Origin: Nemertoderma westbladi
Lineage: Eukaryota > Xenacoelomorpha > Nemertodermatida > Nemertodermatidae
Assembly: GCA_032718475.1 (NCBI GenBank)
Contig: JAUCBJ010007785.1
Span: 62,001-126,000 of the forward strand
DNA: 64,000 nt
Direction: 5' to 3'
Shown piece after piece: positions 1 through 12,100 of the stretch. A program made the translations under genes and the position numbers. Positions within the stretch are counted from its first letter, which is position 1, and every line of letters begins with the position of its first letter. The notes beneath the pieces are model-generated. The model saw nothing but the letters and a program-made list of their open reading frames with translations, ran no database searches and was not told where the DNA came from.

Positions 1-780
1 AGAATGAAGACGGTCTTGGGCGAAGACAGACAGCAGGATCCGACGGCAATCCTCACGCCGTTCGGATGGACGCTTAGCGGCCCAGTTAAAACCAAGATTC
101 CATCCAGGGTGACGGAGACATCAGGGTGCATGTTACCAGGCACTGTAGACGCAGAGGACGAAGAGAAGAAACCGGAGATGGTAGATGAGCCAGACGGGGA
201 AGTAACAGTAGGAGAGTGGGCGGATGAGAATGGATTTGACGCGGAAGACTTAGAGGCAATGGGATGGAACAAGGGTCCCAGCAAGTATCGGTATGGGGAT
301 GGAGAGGAGCGGACGGCGAGATGTCCGGAAGACAACCCGGAGGAGCGGACAGAGGAGTGTCCAGAGGAGTACCCAGAGGAGCGGACGGAGGAGTGTCCGG
401 AGGAGTGTCCAGAGGAGTGTCTGGAAGAGACGCCGGTCCGGTTGAGAGGCATACCAACAAGGGGGAAGTCGAGTAAGAAGACAGGATGGAGAGGGGTAGG
501 ATTACTATTGTTTGTTCTGTTCTATCTATTCTTCCGATTTCCTTTCATTCTGCCGCCGGGAGACCAGATGAAGGGTGGCATTTTGATGCCAAGAGACGAG
601 GAAGTTAAGAAAGCGGCGGAGAGACCCGATTTTAGGGTGGCGGAAGAGGGAGAGCCAGTTCCTGATGAGTTGGAGTTGGCGAGGAAAGTGGGTCGAAAGA
701 TAAGAGGAGGTACAGGGGGGCAGCGGGACAGTGCCTCATGGAAGAATCGACGGAAGATCGAGGGGCAGCTTAGAGTTTAG
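1..780 (+). pseudogene. Partial retroelement-like ORF with Pao-peptidase-like motif and one membrane segment
   Basis: An open frame runs from the window edge to a stop at 778-780; the first ATG is at base 4, but the true start may lie outside the window. Residues 18-27 (TPFGWTLSGP) resemble the conserved motif that follows the aspartic protease in BEL/Pao polyproteins; the complete element in this window has a counterpart at pol residues 437-443. No reverse transcriptase follows. Instead there is an acidic stretch, a Glu/Cys/Pro-rich repeat (units such as EECPEE, about residues 112-143), a basic patch, then a strongly hydrophobic segment at about residues 164-185 and a charged tail. This could be a polyprotein remnant with RT and integrase deleted, or a chimeric ORF joined to an envelope-like tail. 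The assignment rests on one short motif and no database search was possible. Confidence 0.4.
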
Positions 781-1033
781 TCGTCCAATATTTTGGACTG
801 AGGGGGGTGGGAATGAGGGCGAGACGCCCTTCCCACGCACAAATAATTATTTAAATAAAATAATTAAATAATAAATAAGAAGAAAGTTAGAAAGTAATAG
901 TTAGTAGAAGATAGTAAGTAGAAAGTTAGAAGTATGAAAGTTAGTAGAAGATAGTAAGAAGTTAGTAGTCAGACAGTTAGTAGATAGTTAGATAGTAGGT
1001 AAGTAAGAAAGTTAGTGGAAGTTAGTTAGGGAG
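781..1033 (+). repeat. Purine-rich degenerate repeat tract
   Basis: After the ORF stop there is a short GC-rich stretch and then low-complexity DNA built from variants of AGTTAGTAGAAGATAGTA. It ends in a purine run (GGAAGTTAGTTAGGGAG) directly before a TGTGG. In an LTR element that is where the polypurine tract would sit, but this is inference. No coding sequence is seen. Confidence 0.5.
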
Positions 1034-1860
1034 TGTGGTATATTGACATGCCACGAGTAGTAGTAGAGTGATTGTGGGCACCGGAAGCGCCACGTAGAAA
1101 GTAGTAGTAGAGGGGTTGTGGGCACCGAAAGCGCCACGTAGATGGAGGTAGTAGCAGAGTGGTTGTGGGCACTGTAAGCGCCATGTAGAAAGTAGTAAGC
1201 AGAGTAGACTTAGTAGAGTTAGGAGTTAGAGACTTAGAAGAGTTAGTAGAAGTTAGTTAGAGAACTAGTTAGGAGTTAGAGACTTGGTAGAGTTAGAGAG
1301 TTTTAGTTAGAGAACTAGTTACAGTTAGTAGACTTAGAAGAGTTAGTAGGAGTTAGTTAGAGAGCTAGTTAGAGTTAGTAGAATTAGAGAGTTAGATAGT
1401 AAGTAGTTAGCAAGTAAGTAGTAGGTAGATAGAATGATAGCACAGTGTAGATAGTATAAGAGATTCAGCGCCTTTAGGAATAGAGGAGTATGGAGAGGAG
1501 CTGCTGGCGAGAGAGAGTGCAGACGAGTGCGATTCGGGTGTGGGGAGAGAGTAAGAGCAGAGTAAGAGCAGAGTAAGAGCGGAGTTAGAGCGGAGTTAGA
1601 GTGGAGTTAGAGGAGAGTTAGAATGAGAGGTCAGAGTTCAGAGTGAGAGCTTTTAAAATTGTGTGAGAATCCACAATTGTCTCGACACGAGACGCCAGAT
1701 GTCTTGGTGTAACATAGGTTGCAGTTGCACCAAGAGAGGATAGTGACATCATACCCATAGGGAGCGGCCTGGAAAGCCGACTCCAAAAGTAAGAGAACTC
1801 CACCCCACACCCGATAGTAGATCGGGTTACCAGCGGAATTGAAGCGCGTTGAATTAATCA
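1034..1860 (+). mobile_element. Possible solitary or 3' LTR of the remnant element
   Basis: The interval starts TGTGGTATATTG just after a purine-rich tract and ends AATTAATCA, so it has TG...CA ends. It has several RNA-like hairpins near its 3' end: GTCTCG/CGAGAC at about 1679-1693, CTTGGTGTAAC/GTTGCACCAAG at about 1703-1740, and ACCCGAT/ATCGGGT at 1809-1827. The middle (about 1200-1620) is GTTAGAGA-type low-complexity DNA. No second LTR copy is in the window, so the boundaries are a guess from end motifs only. Confidence 0.3.
1072..1195 (+). repeat. Three tandem copies of a 44-47 bp repeat
   Basis: The core TTGTGGGCAC followed by GCGCCAYGTAG recurs with starts at 1072, 1116 and 1163, separated by AGTAGTAG-type spacers. 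It lies inside the possible LTR and may be a regulatory or structural repeat of it. Confidence 0.7.
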
Positions 1861-2403
1861 CTACTCTTCAATTTTGAAGGTCTCTGTATACACTAAATCA
1901 ATTTGTTGCAGTGATGTGTCTATTTTTGATGCCTTAAGATAATTAGAACTAACATTTTTGTGTATTTGTCTATAAATCATTAAGGCAGTAATGTTGACTT
2001 GTGCCGTACTTAACATTTCCTGTAATATCTCAAGAACTATTCGCTCTATGCTTATTTTGATGGTGTCTACCCCCACTAAATCGGTCATTGTGGTTCTAAT
2101 GAGCATAATAATAGTGCCGTAGGAGAACTAAAAGTTGTCCATCACCAAAATTGAGAATAATCATCACTTGCACCAAAGAGTAAGTTCTGGTCATGTGCCT
2201 GTGGCACTACTTCCCTTATTCCAAAAATTAAAATTTTGGTATCTAACTAAGTTTGGACCCATTTGATGATATTTGATGCATGCAGGAAGTTCTTTTTTGA
2301 GTCATTGATCTTTCATCAATGTGTTATATTGTTATAAATTTCATTATGGTGCATCGCGATGGCACAAAATTTCAACCCTCTTGGGATCCGTGAAAAAAAT
2401 TTC
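1861..2403. other. AT-rich non-coding DNA
   Basis: A minus-strand frame of 81 codons (1861-2106) is open here, but it shows no recognisable domain and no clear splice sites. I see no gene I can support in this interval. Confidence 0.4.
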
Positions 2404-2463
2404 CAAAAAAAATTTCTTTAAATTTCGTCTATATCTAGACGAAATTTAAAGAAATTTTTTTTG
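2404..2463. repeat. Perfect 28-bp inverted repeat with 4-nt loop
   Basis: Left arm 2404-2431 and right arm 2436-2463 are exact reverse complements around the spacer TATC. The arms contain TTTCTTTAAATTTCGTCTA. A second pair of short arms, GCACAAAA at 2362-2369 and TTTTGTGC at 2489-2496, encloses it, so the fold may be longer with bulges. It could be a palindromic MITE core or a hairpin RNA. No transcript evidence is available. Confidence 0.8.
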
Positions 2464-3839
2464 CCTTATTTTTTTACCATTTGGCAACTTTTGTGCACCG
2501 GTAGAACAATGAAATAAAAAAAAGTATAAAACGCACCGCCCTACTGTACATGTCTCTCCAGCACTAGGCCTACTGCAGTACTGGAACAGGCTGACAGGCA
2601 GACTGCTGGACTAGTAACAGGTACACTGGTACAGGCCTAACCGAACAGCTGATCGGGCAACTCTGATCAGGTAATTTATTTTGGAGGATATGGAAAACCG
2701 CCATTTAATTTAAATATGTAATTGACATCTTACAGTTGTATGATTAAATCCGGTACTTTCCCAAGTGTGTTATTTTTTTGTGTAGATTTTAATTACAGCT
2801 GTGTTCGCCTATGTTCCGCCTGTATTCTATTGTGTTCTGCTGTGTTCTACTGTGTTCTGCTGTGTTCTGTAAAAAGAACTATCCACCTCCGTCAGATTTA
2901 TTTTTCGTCTTTGGAATGAGATCTAGATATCAGTAGATCCGCCTTCATCTGCAGATTCTGAATCTGAAACTCGTTGTCAATTTCACCAAGAACTTCCGGA
3001 TATATTATCAAAATACTATGGTGTAAATTTTTGTAACGTAAATCGCTATAATTCTAATGTTTTTTTTACTCAATCCTAGAAAAATAATTATGGGTAGTGA
3101 AAAAACAAGATGGAGAGTTTAAACCGCTCAGCTAAATAATAATTAATATTCTGTGTCACCATCAACAGTAGACACAAATGTTGTCGAACCATCGTATACT
3201 GATCTGATTGCTGCAATAATTTCATCAGGAATCCCATATAATGAAAGTATGCTGAACATTGTGTATATGATATATCAGTATGTACAATGGGCCCAGGCCC
3301 GATAACCCAAATATATAAATAAATACATAAATAGTCAGTATAAAATTTCAGTTGTAAATAAACATTGTAAAATTGAACATGAAAATCTTTACTTTACTTC
3401 CCATATAACTTTTCTCTTTTTTTTCAACTAAAAGTAAAGTTAACTAATATACAAGCTATTCAACAGTAAATAGATGTATTACCGGTACTGCATTACTGCA
3501 TACTAATTAATATATGGGATACAGCAAGGTACACATTACTGTATACAAGTGCACGTGGGGGCATCGAACACACGTAAGTCTTGATGAGCCTTCGTCTGGT
3601 AGCATTACAATTCTTGGACCTAGTCATCCGCCTCCTAACGGTCGATAGTTGAACTATAGAAGTCTGTCTGTGTGCCGAATTTCTGATTTTGATTTGATTA
3701 TAGACTCCTCCGTTTGATTCCATTTCATCAATGATTGACAGTCTTATTAGCGTTCAAACATTAACAACGTCAACGACTGCTTATTCCACCCCTACTCAAA
3801 GTTTCATCTGGAATTACGTGGCTCGCCCCACATAAATAC
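2464..3839. other. AT-rich intergenic DNA, probably including the 3' flank of the GPCR gene
   Basis: The stretch holds a short 10-bp tandem repeat (2821-2870) and otherwise unique AT-rich sequence. A 76-codon minus-strand frame at 3493-3723 has no recognisable domain and may only be chance within a 3' untranslated region. No other gene is seen. Confidence 0.5.
2821..2870 (+). repeat. Five copies of a 10-bp tandem repeat (TGTGTTCTGC type)
   Basis: Five consecutive decamers read TGTATTCTAT, TGTGTTCTGC, TGTGTTCTAC, TGTGTTCTGC and TGTGTTCTGT. Less regular copies precede them. Confidence 0.85.
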
Positions 3840-4545
3840 TTAACTACCGGTAACGTTAGTATTCAGTAACAGTACTATCTTACTATTTATCGCACCTATG
3901 AATTTGCGAAACAAGATAGTAAGCCTCGTCCGATATCGTTTGTAGCATAGGATATACAGATAGGGGTTTAAACCGGTAGAAAGATAGACCAGACCCCGAG
4001 TAAATTCGTAAATATTTCGCGAGACACATCTATCAAACGATGGCACATGTGAATCATTAAAAGTATCAGAAGCTACAATTATAACCGAAGTCTGATGATT
4101 ATGAAATAATGCACTGGCACAATTACTACCATTATTTATATTGATAGCCGATAAATTCTGAGTTGAATAAATTATTTTAGACAGTTGATTTAGATTAGGT
4201 ATTGTATCTTTGGGCAATCGAGTTGTAGCATTATAGCTATAAGCACAAACGAGTTCTAGAACATTAACAACGCTAAACGGTAGCCAACAAGCGCTGAAAA
4301 AGAATACTAATAGGAATAATATTCTTGCAGCTTTTCGATTTCGTCTCACGTTGCTAAGGATACGACGTTTTAGGGTTTCCATGTAAACTGAACGTTTGAA
4401 CACTCGGAAAAGGGCCCAATTCTGTGTTGGCGTACCGGTAGCAGCTATATTCAGCATACTTATTGATTTGCGTCGGTGTTGTTTTTCCGTGCTGGCATTC
4501 AAACTGTTACTGTATTTAGTAGACGGTGGCTGAAGTGTCACAACT
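3840..4545 (-). CDS. Terminal exon of a rhodopsin-family (class A) GPCR: TM6, long ECL3, TM7, C-tail
   Basis: The minus-strand frame ends at a stop (3840-3842). It shows a basic third intracellular loop, then TM6 with the class A CWLP motif (FFFSACWLPFSVVN), then TM7 with the NPxxY motif (TGLNPYLYILCYKRYR) and a short tail. Upstream on the minus strand the sequence is pyrimidine-rich and ends CTCCTTTAG, a good 3' splice site, placing the exon start at 4545, with one base completing a split codon. No ATG lies at the start, which fits an internal exon boundary. TM1-5 are not found in 4546-6200, so they lie beyond the satellite or are lost. The loop between TM6 and TM7 is about 80 residues, with several N-glycosylation sequons, much longer than usual. 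The tail resembles peptide and amine receptors, but the ligand cannot be inferred. It could also be a pseudogene fragment. Confidence 0.75.
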
Positions 4546-5656
4546 CTAAAGGAGTAAAACCAAACAGATTGTAAAGAGGTTGTTATACGGTAACTGTACC
4601 GCTACGCGAGTCAATCTAGCCGAAAAAGGGGGTCAACCCATAACAAATTCGCAATTCATCCAAACCAATTTTTTTTTATTCTACATTACCTTGTTAATAC
4701 CCCCAAAAAAGTCTAGAAAAATATATTATACGGTTCACCTTCAAATTCCTGTTTCATTCCTTAGCAACATGGATTTTACATAGCAACAAGGGGTCTATTG
4801 GTGGGATTTTCTCCAAATTTGGTACAGACAAACTTTACTCTAATGACTATCGATTGACAGAAGTATGCACTTCTATATAGTTACCAATTTAGTTTCCAGA
4901 GCAACGGAAATTTGTTTAATAATTTAACCATTTTAAATACCAATCATGCTGGTACAATATAAGGACCACAATTTCTCTACTAAACGGGTGGATGTAACCT
5001 CGCCCATCGGATTTATCGACCTCAAAAACCCTTATCCCCAAAACATTTATTTGTTATATGATATACTATGGTGGTTTTCAAACTAAAACAAATAAATAAA
5101 TTACACCTAAAATCAATAGAGCAATCACAATTTAATTATGTGAAAAATCGTCACTAAACATTAATGGAAATTATGAAATTTCCTTGCAGTGGAATTGTAT
5201 AATTTTTTTACAACAGTTACCTTAATATAACGTGAAGTTTTTGATATATTTAAAAATGTTATGCGACTTCTAGATTCCGAGATAGGCCTAGCAATTAATG
5301 TGTAACACGCCAGTGTAAATATTACTAATTTCCCATTGAATCACAGCTTATTGTGAAATTAATTAAATTATTCTGGAACATCACCAATTTGCTACTTACT
5401 TTTCCCTACTGTTCATTTTGTTTGGCTTGTGTTATGCAAATTTACGCAGAATTTCCATGAATAAACATATGATCCGCAAAATAAAATTTTATAGACTTTT
5501 TTTTGGTCATTAATAAGGTAATACAGAACCAAAAATTTGTGGTTCGGATTGATTGAGAAATACTTACGGGTTTTTTTGCTAGATTGAATCGACTACACAG
5601 TATTAAAGTACCTATTACTACAACTTAATTAGCATTGTCAATCAGTACTACTTTAC
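4546..5656. other. AT-rich DNA upstream of the GPCR exon
   Basis: This would be intron if the GPCR gene is intact. I looked for the missing TM1-5 on the minus strand and saw no convincing membrane-coding frame. Nothing else stands out. Confidence 0.5.
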
Positions 5657-5713
5657 GCCATGTCCTGGAATATAGTGTCATTAATAACTAGTAAAATAAA
5701 GTGACATGGACCA

Positions 5714-5737
5714 CCCCCCCCCCCCCCCCCCCCCCCC
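5714..5737 (+). repeat. Homopolymer C run (24 bases)
   Basis: A pure C run lies just inside the left inner terminal repeat. It mirrors the G runs at 6156-6174 and 6176-6184 on the right. Run length is prone to sequencing error. Confidence 0.9.
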
Positions 5738-6155
5738 TGGGCGACAATACAATGCCTATAATAATAATAATAGTATTTAGATATGCATACGTAAACAAAC
5801 TGTTCTAGAACATTGTGTTTTTAAAATAGATTAAATGGCCTGCAGCGAAAGCCAATACATGCAAAATTCGAATGGTATAACTCAGCTATTTCCCAACCAA
5901 ATTCTAATATTTTTGCATATTTGGAATCCTTGCATGGCCAGCTTTACATTGCTACCAAAAATATCTATAAAGTTGAAGAATAACTGCAGTACAACTGGTG
6001 CAATATACACTCTTTTTTTAAATACTTGTAGCTAAAGAATGAAAGCAAAAATAAAAATTCTGGCTCACCCACTAACAAGGAGGGAGGTGAAACTACAGCT
6101 GTTTCATCGAATTTAATGCAATCTCATTACGATTTGTAGAAAAGTTCTTTTTTTT

Positions 6156-6184
6156 GGGGGGGGGGGGGGGGGGGTGGGGGGGGG
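6156..6184 (+). repeat. Homopolymer G run (19 + T + 9)
   Basis: This is the right-hand counterpart of the C run. Its single interruption mirrors the A that interrupts the left run, which supports common origin of the two ends. Confidence 0.9.
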
Positions 6185-9100
6185 TCCATGTCACTGAATT
6201 ACGATAATTGAATGTGATAATTGAACACTATGTTCCTAACACTATGTTTCGATGACACTATGTTCCAGGACATTGTGTGTGTATGTATGACACTATGTTC
6301 CAGGACATTGTGTGTGTATGTATGACACTATGTTCCAGGACATTGTGTGTGTATGTACGACACTATGTTCCAGGACATTGTGTGTGTATGTATGACACTA
6401 TGTTCCAGGACATTGTGTGTGTATGTATGACACTATGTTCCAGGACATTGTGTGTGTATGTACGACACTATGTTCCAGGACATTGTCTGTGTATGTATGA
6501 CACTATGTTCCAGGACATTGTGTATGTATGTATGACACTAAGTTCCAGGACATTGTGTGTGTATGTACGACACTATGTTCCAGGACATTGTGTGTGTATG
6601 TGCGACACTATGTTCCAGGACATTGTGTGTGTATGTACGACACTATGTTCCAGGACATTGTGTGTGTATGTATGACACTATATTCCAGGACATTCATTGT
6701 GTGTGTATGTACGACACAATGTTCCAGGACATTGTGTGTGTATGTACGACACTATGTTCCAGGACATTGTGTGTGTATGTGCGACACTATGTTCCAGGAC
6801 ATTGTGTGTGTATGTATGACACTATGTTCCAGGACATTGTGTGTGTATGTGCGACACTATGTTCCAGGACATTGTGTGTGTATGTATGACACTATGTTCC
6901 AGGACATTGTGTGTGTATGTATGACACTATGTTCCAGGACATTGTGTGTGTATGTACGACACTATGTTCCAGGACATTGTGTGTGTATGTATGACACTAT
7001 GTTCCAGGACATTGTGTATGTATGTATGACACTATGTTCCAGGACATTGTGTGTGTATGTACGACACTATGTTCCAGGACATTGTGTGTATATGTATGAC
7101 ACTATGTTCCAGGACATTGTGTGTGTATGTACGACACTATGTTCCAGGACATTGTGTGTGTATGTATGACACTATGTTCCAGGACATTGTGTGTGTATGT
7201 ACGACACTATGTTCCAGGACATTGTGTGTGTATGTATGACACTATGTTCCAGGACATTGTGTGTGTATGTATGACACTATGTTCCACAGGTTCATTGTGT
7301 GTGTATGTATGACACTATGTTCCACAGGACATTGTGTGTGTATGTATGACACTATGTTCCAGGACATTGTGTGTGTATGTACGACACTATGTTCCAGGAC
7401 ATTGTGTATGTATGTATGACACTATGTTCCACAGGTTCATTGTGTGTGTATGTATGACACTATGTTCCACAGGACATTGTGTGTGTATGTATGACACTAT
7501 GTTCCACAGGTTCATTGTGTGTGTATGTATGACACTATGTTCCACAGGACATTGTGTGTGTATGTATGACACTATGTTCCAGGACATTGTGTGTGTATGT
7601 ACGACACTATGTTCCAAGACATTGTGTGTGTATGTACGACACTATGTTCCAGGACATTGTGTGTGTATGTATGACACTATGTTCCAGGACATTGTGTGTG
7701 TATGTATGACACTATGTTCCAGGACATTGTGTGTGTATGTATGACACTATGTTCCAGGACATTGTGTGTGTATGTATGACACTATGTTCCACAGGACATT
7801 GTGTGTGTATGTACGACACTATGTTCCACAGGTTCATTGTGTGTGTATGTATGACACTATGTTCCAGGACATTGTGTGTGTATGTACGACACTATGTTCC
7901 AGGACATTGTGTGTGTATGTACGACACTATGTTCCAGGACATTGTGTGTGTATGTATGACACTATGTTCCAGGACATTGTGTGTGTATGTATGACACTAT
8001 GTTCCAGGACATTGTGTGTGTATGTATGACACTATGTTCCAGGACATTCATTGTGTGTGTATGTACGACACTATGTTCCAGGACATTGTGTGTGTATGTA
8101 TGACACTATGTTCCAGGACATTGTGTGTGTATGTATGACACTATGTTCCAGGACATTGTGTGTGTATGTATGACACTATGTTCCAGGACATTCATTGTGT
8201 GTGTATGTACGACACTATGTTCCAGGACATTGTGTGTGTATGTATGACACTATGTTCCAGGACATTGTGTGTGTATGTATGACACTATGTTCCAGGACAT
8301 TCATTGTGTGTGTATGTATGACACTATGTTCCAGGACATTGTGTGTGTATGTATGACACCATGTTCCAGGACTTCATTGTGTGTGTATGTACGACACTAT
8401 GTTCCAGGACATTGTGTGTGTATGTATGACACTATGTTCCAGGACATTGTGTGTGTATGTATGACACTATGTTCCAGGACATTGTGCGTGTATGTATGAC
8501 ACTATGTTCCAGGACATTGTGTGTGTATGTACGACACTATGTTCCAGGACATTGTGTGTGTATGTACGACACTATGTTCCAGGACATTGTGTGTGTATGT
8601 ATGACACTATGTTCCAGGACATTGTGTGTGTATGTACGACACTATGTTCCAGGACATTGTGTATGTATGTACGACACTATGTTCCAGGACATTGTGTGTG
8701 TATGTATGACACTATGTTCCAGGACATTGTGTGTGTATGTACGACACTATGTTCCAGGACATTGTGTGTGTATGTATGACACTATGTTCCACAGGTTCAT
8801 TGTGTGTGTATGTATGACACTATGTTCCACAGGACATTGTGTGTGTATGTATGACACTATGTTCCAGGACATTGTGTGTGTATGTATGACACTATGTTCC
8901 AGGACATTGTGTGTGTATGTATGACACTATGTTCCAGGACATTGTGTGTGTATGTATGACACTATGTTCCAGGACATTGTGTGTGTATGTATGACACTAT
9001 GTTCCAGGACATTGTGTGTGTATGTATGACACTATGTTCCAGGACATTGTGTGTGTATGTATGACACTATGTTCCAGGACATTGTGTGTGTATGTATGAC

Positions 9101-12100
9101 ACTATGTTCCAGGACATTGTGTGTGTATGTATGACACTATGTTCCACAGGACATTGTGTGTGTATGTATGACACTATGTTCCAGGACATTGTGTGTGTAT
9201 GTATGACACTATGTTCCAGGACATTGTGTGTGTATGTATGACACTATGTTCCAGGACATTGTGTGTGTATGTATGACACTATGTTCCAGGACATTGTGTG
9301 TGTATGTATGACACTATGTTCCAGGACATTGTGCATGTATGTACGACACTATGTTCCACAGGTTCATTGTGTGTGTATGTATGACACTATGTTCCACAGG
9401 ACATTGTGTGTGTATGTATGACACTATGTTCCAGGACATTGTGTGTGTATGTATGACACTATGTTCCAGGACATTGTGTGTGTATGTATGACACTATGTT
9501 CCAGGACATTGTGTGTGTATGTATGACACTATGTTCCAGGACATTGTGTGTGTATGTATGACACTATGTTCCAGGACATTGTGTGTGTATGTATGACACT
9601 ATGTTCCAGGACATTGTGTGTGTATGTATGACACTATGTTCCAGGACATTGTGTGTGTATGTATGACACTATGTTCCAGGACATTGTGTGTGTATGTATG
9701 ACACTATGTTCCACAGGACATTGTGTGTGTATGTACGACACTATGTTCCAGGACATTGTGTGTGTATGTACGACACTATGTTCCACAGGTTCATTGTGTG
9801 TGTATGTATGACACTATGTTCCACAGGACATTGTGTGTGTATGTATGACACTATGTTCCAGGACATTGTGTGTGTATGTATGACACTATGTTCCATGACA
9901 TTGTGTGTGTATGTATGACACTATGTTCCAGGACATTGTGTGTGTATGTATGACACTATGTTCCAGGACATTGTGTGTGTATGTATGACACTATGTTCCA
10001 GGACATTGTGTGTGTATGTATGACACTATGTTCCAGGACATTGTGTGTGTATGTATGACACTATGTTCCAGGACATTGTGTGTGTATGTATGACACTATG
10101 TTCCAGGACATTGTGTGTGTATGTATGACACTATGTTCCACAGGACATTGTGTGTGTATGTACGACACTATGTTCCACAGGACATTGTGTGTGTATGTAT
10201 GACACTATGTTCCACCGGTTCATTGTGTGTGTATGTATGACACTATGTTCCACAGGTTCATTGTGTGTGTATGTATGACACTATGTTCCACAGGACATTG
10301 TGTGTGTATGTATGACACTATGTTCCAGGACATTGTGTGTGTATGTACGACACTATGTTCCAGGACATTGTGTGTGTATGTATGACACTATGTTCCACAG
10401 GACATTGTGTGTGTATGTATGACACTATGTTCCAGGACATTGTGTGTGTATGTATGACACTATGTTCCACAGGTTCATTGTGTGTGTATGTATGACACTA
10501 TGTTCCACAGGTACATTGTGTGTGTATGTATGACACTATGTTCCACAGGACATTGTGTGTGTATGTATGACACTATGTTCCAGGACATTGTGTGTGTATG
10601 TATGACACTATGTTCCACAGGACATTGTGTGTGTATGTATGACACTATGTTCCACAGGACATTGTGTGTGTATGTATGACACTATGTTCCACCGGTTCAT
10701 TGTGTGTGTATGTATGACACTATGTTCCACAGGTTCATTGTGTGTGTATGTATGACACTATGTTCCACAGGACATTGTGTGTGTATGTATGACACTATGT
10801 TCCAGGACATTGTGTGTGTATGTATGACACTATGTTCCACAGGACATTGTGTGTGTATGTATGACACTATGTTCCAGGACATTGTGTGTGTATGTATGAC
10901 ACTATGTTCCACAGGTTCATTGTGTGTGTATGTATGACACTATGTTCCACAGGACATTGTGTGTGTATGTATGACACTATGTTCCAGGACATTGTGTGTG
11001 TATGTACGACACTATGTTCCAGGACATTGTGTGTGTATGTATGACACTATGTTCCAGTACATTGTGTGTGTATGTATGACACTATGTTCCAGGACATTGT
11101 GTGTGTATGTATGACACTATGTTCCAGGACATTGTGTGTGTATGTATGACACTATGTTCCACAGGACATTGTGTGTGTATGTATGACACTATGTTCCAGG
11201 ACATTGTGTGTGTATGTATGACACTATGTTCCAGGACATTGTGTGTGTATGTATGACACTATGTTCCACAGGACATTGTGTGTGTATGTACGACACTATG
11301 TTCCAGGACATTGTGTGTGTATGTACGACACTATGTTCCAGGACATTGTGTGTGTATGTATGACACTATGTTCCAGGACATTGTGTGTGTATGTATGACA
11401 CTATGTTCCAGGACATTGTGTGTGTATGTATGACACTATGTTCCAGGACATTGTGTGTGTATGTATGACACTATGTTCCAGGACATTGTGTGTGTATGTA
11501 TGACACTATGTTCCACAGGACATTGTGTGTGTATGTATGACACTATGTTCCAGGACATTGTGTGTGTATGTATGACACTATGTTCCAGGACATTGTGTGT
11601 GTATGTATGACACTATGTTCCAGGACATTGTGTGTGTATGTATGACACTATGTTCCAGGACATTGTGTGTGTATGTATGACACTATGTTCCAGGACATTG
11701 TGTGTGTATGTATGACACTATGTTCCAGGACATTGTGTGTGTATGTATGACACTATGTTCCAGGACATTGTGTGTGTATGTATGACACTATGTTCCAGGA
11801 CATTGTGTGTGTATGTATGACACTATGTTCCAGGACATTGTGTGTGTATGTATGACACTATGTTCCAGGACATTGTGTGTGTATGTATGACACTATGTTC
11901 CAGGACATTGTGTGTGTATGTACGACACTATGTTCCACAGGACATTGTGTGTGTATGTATGACACTATGTTCCAGGACATTGTGTGTGTATGTATGACAC
12001 TATGTTCCAGGACATTGTGTGTGTATGTATGACACTATGTTCCACAGGACATTGTGTGTGTATGTACGACACTATGTTCCAGGACATTGTGTGTGTATGT

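Larger units (their letters stand above)
5660..6273. mobile_element. Foldback/MITE-like element with satellite-core outer ends
   Basis: Two nested inverted repeats frame this region. The inner pair is AGTGACATGGA plus a C run (5700-5737) and a G run plus TCCATGTCACT (6156-6195). The outer pair is ATGTCCTGGAATATAGTGTCA (5660-5680), which is the reverse complement, with one mismatch, of 6253-6273. The inside is AT-rich and codes for nothing I can support, so it would be non-autonomous. No clear target duplication is seen, and the superfamily is unknown. The outer right arm is the first unit of the minisatellite that follows. Confidence 0.6.

Noticed and set aside
1861-2106. 81-codon minus-strand frame
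   Set aside because: No domain, no splice sites and AT-rich context; not enough to call a gene.
3493-3723. 76-codon minus-strand frame downstream of the GPCR exon
   Set aside because: No recognisable domain; it lies after the receptor stop, probably in 3' flanking sequence.
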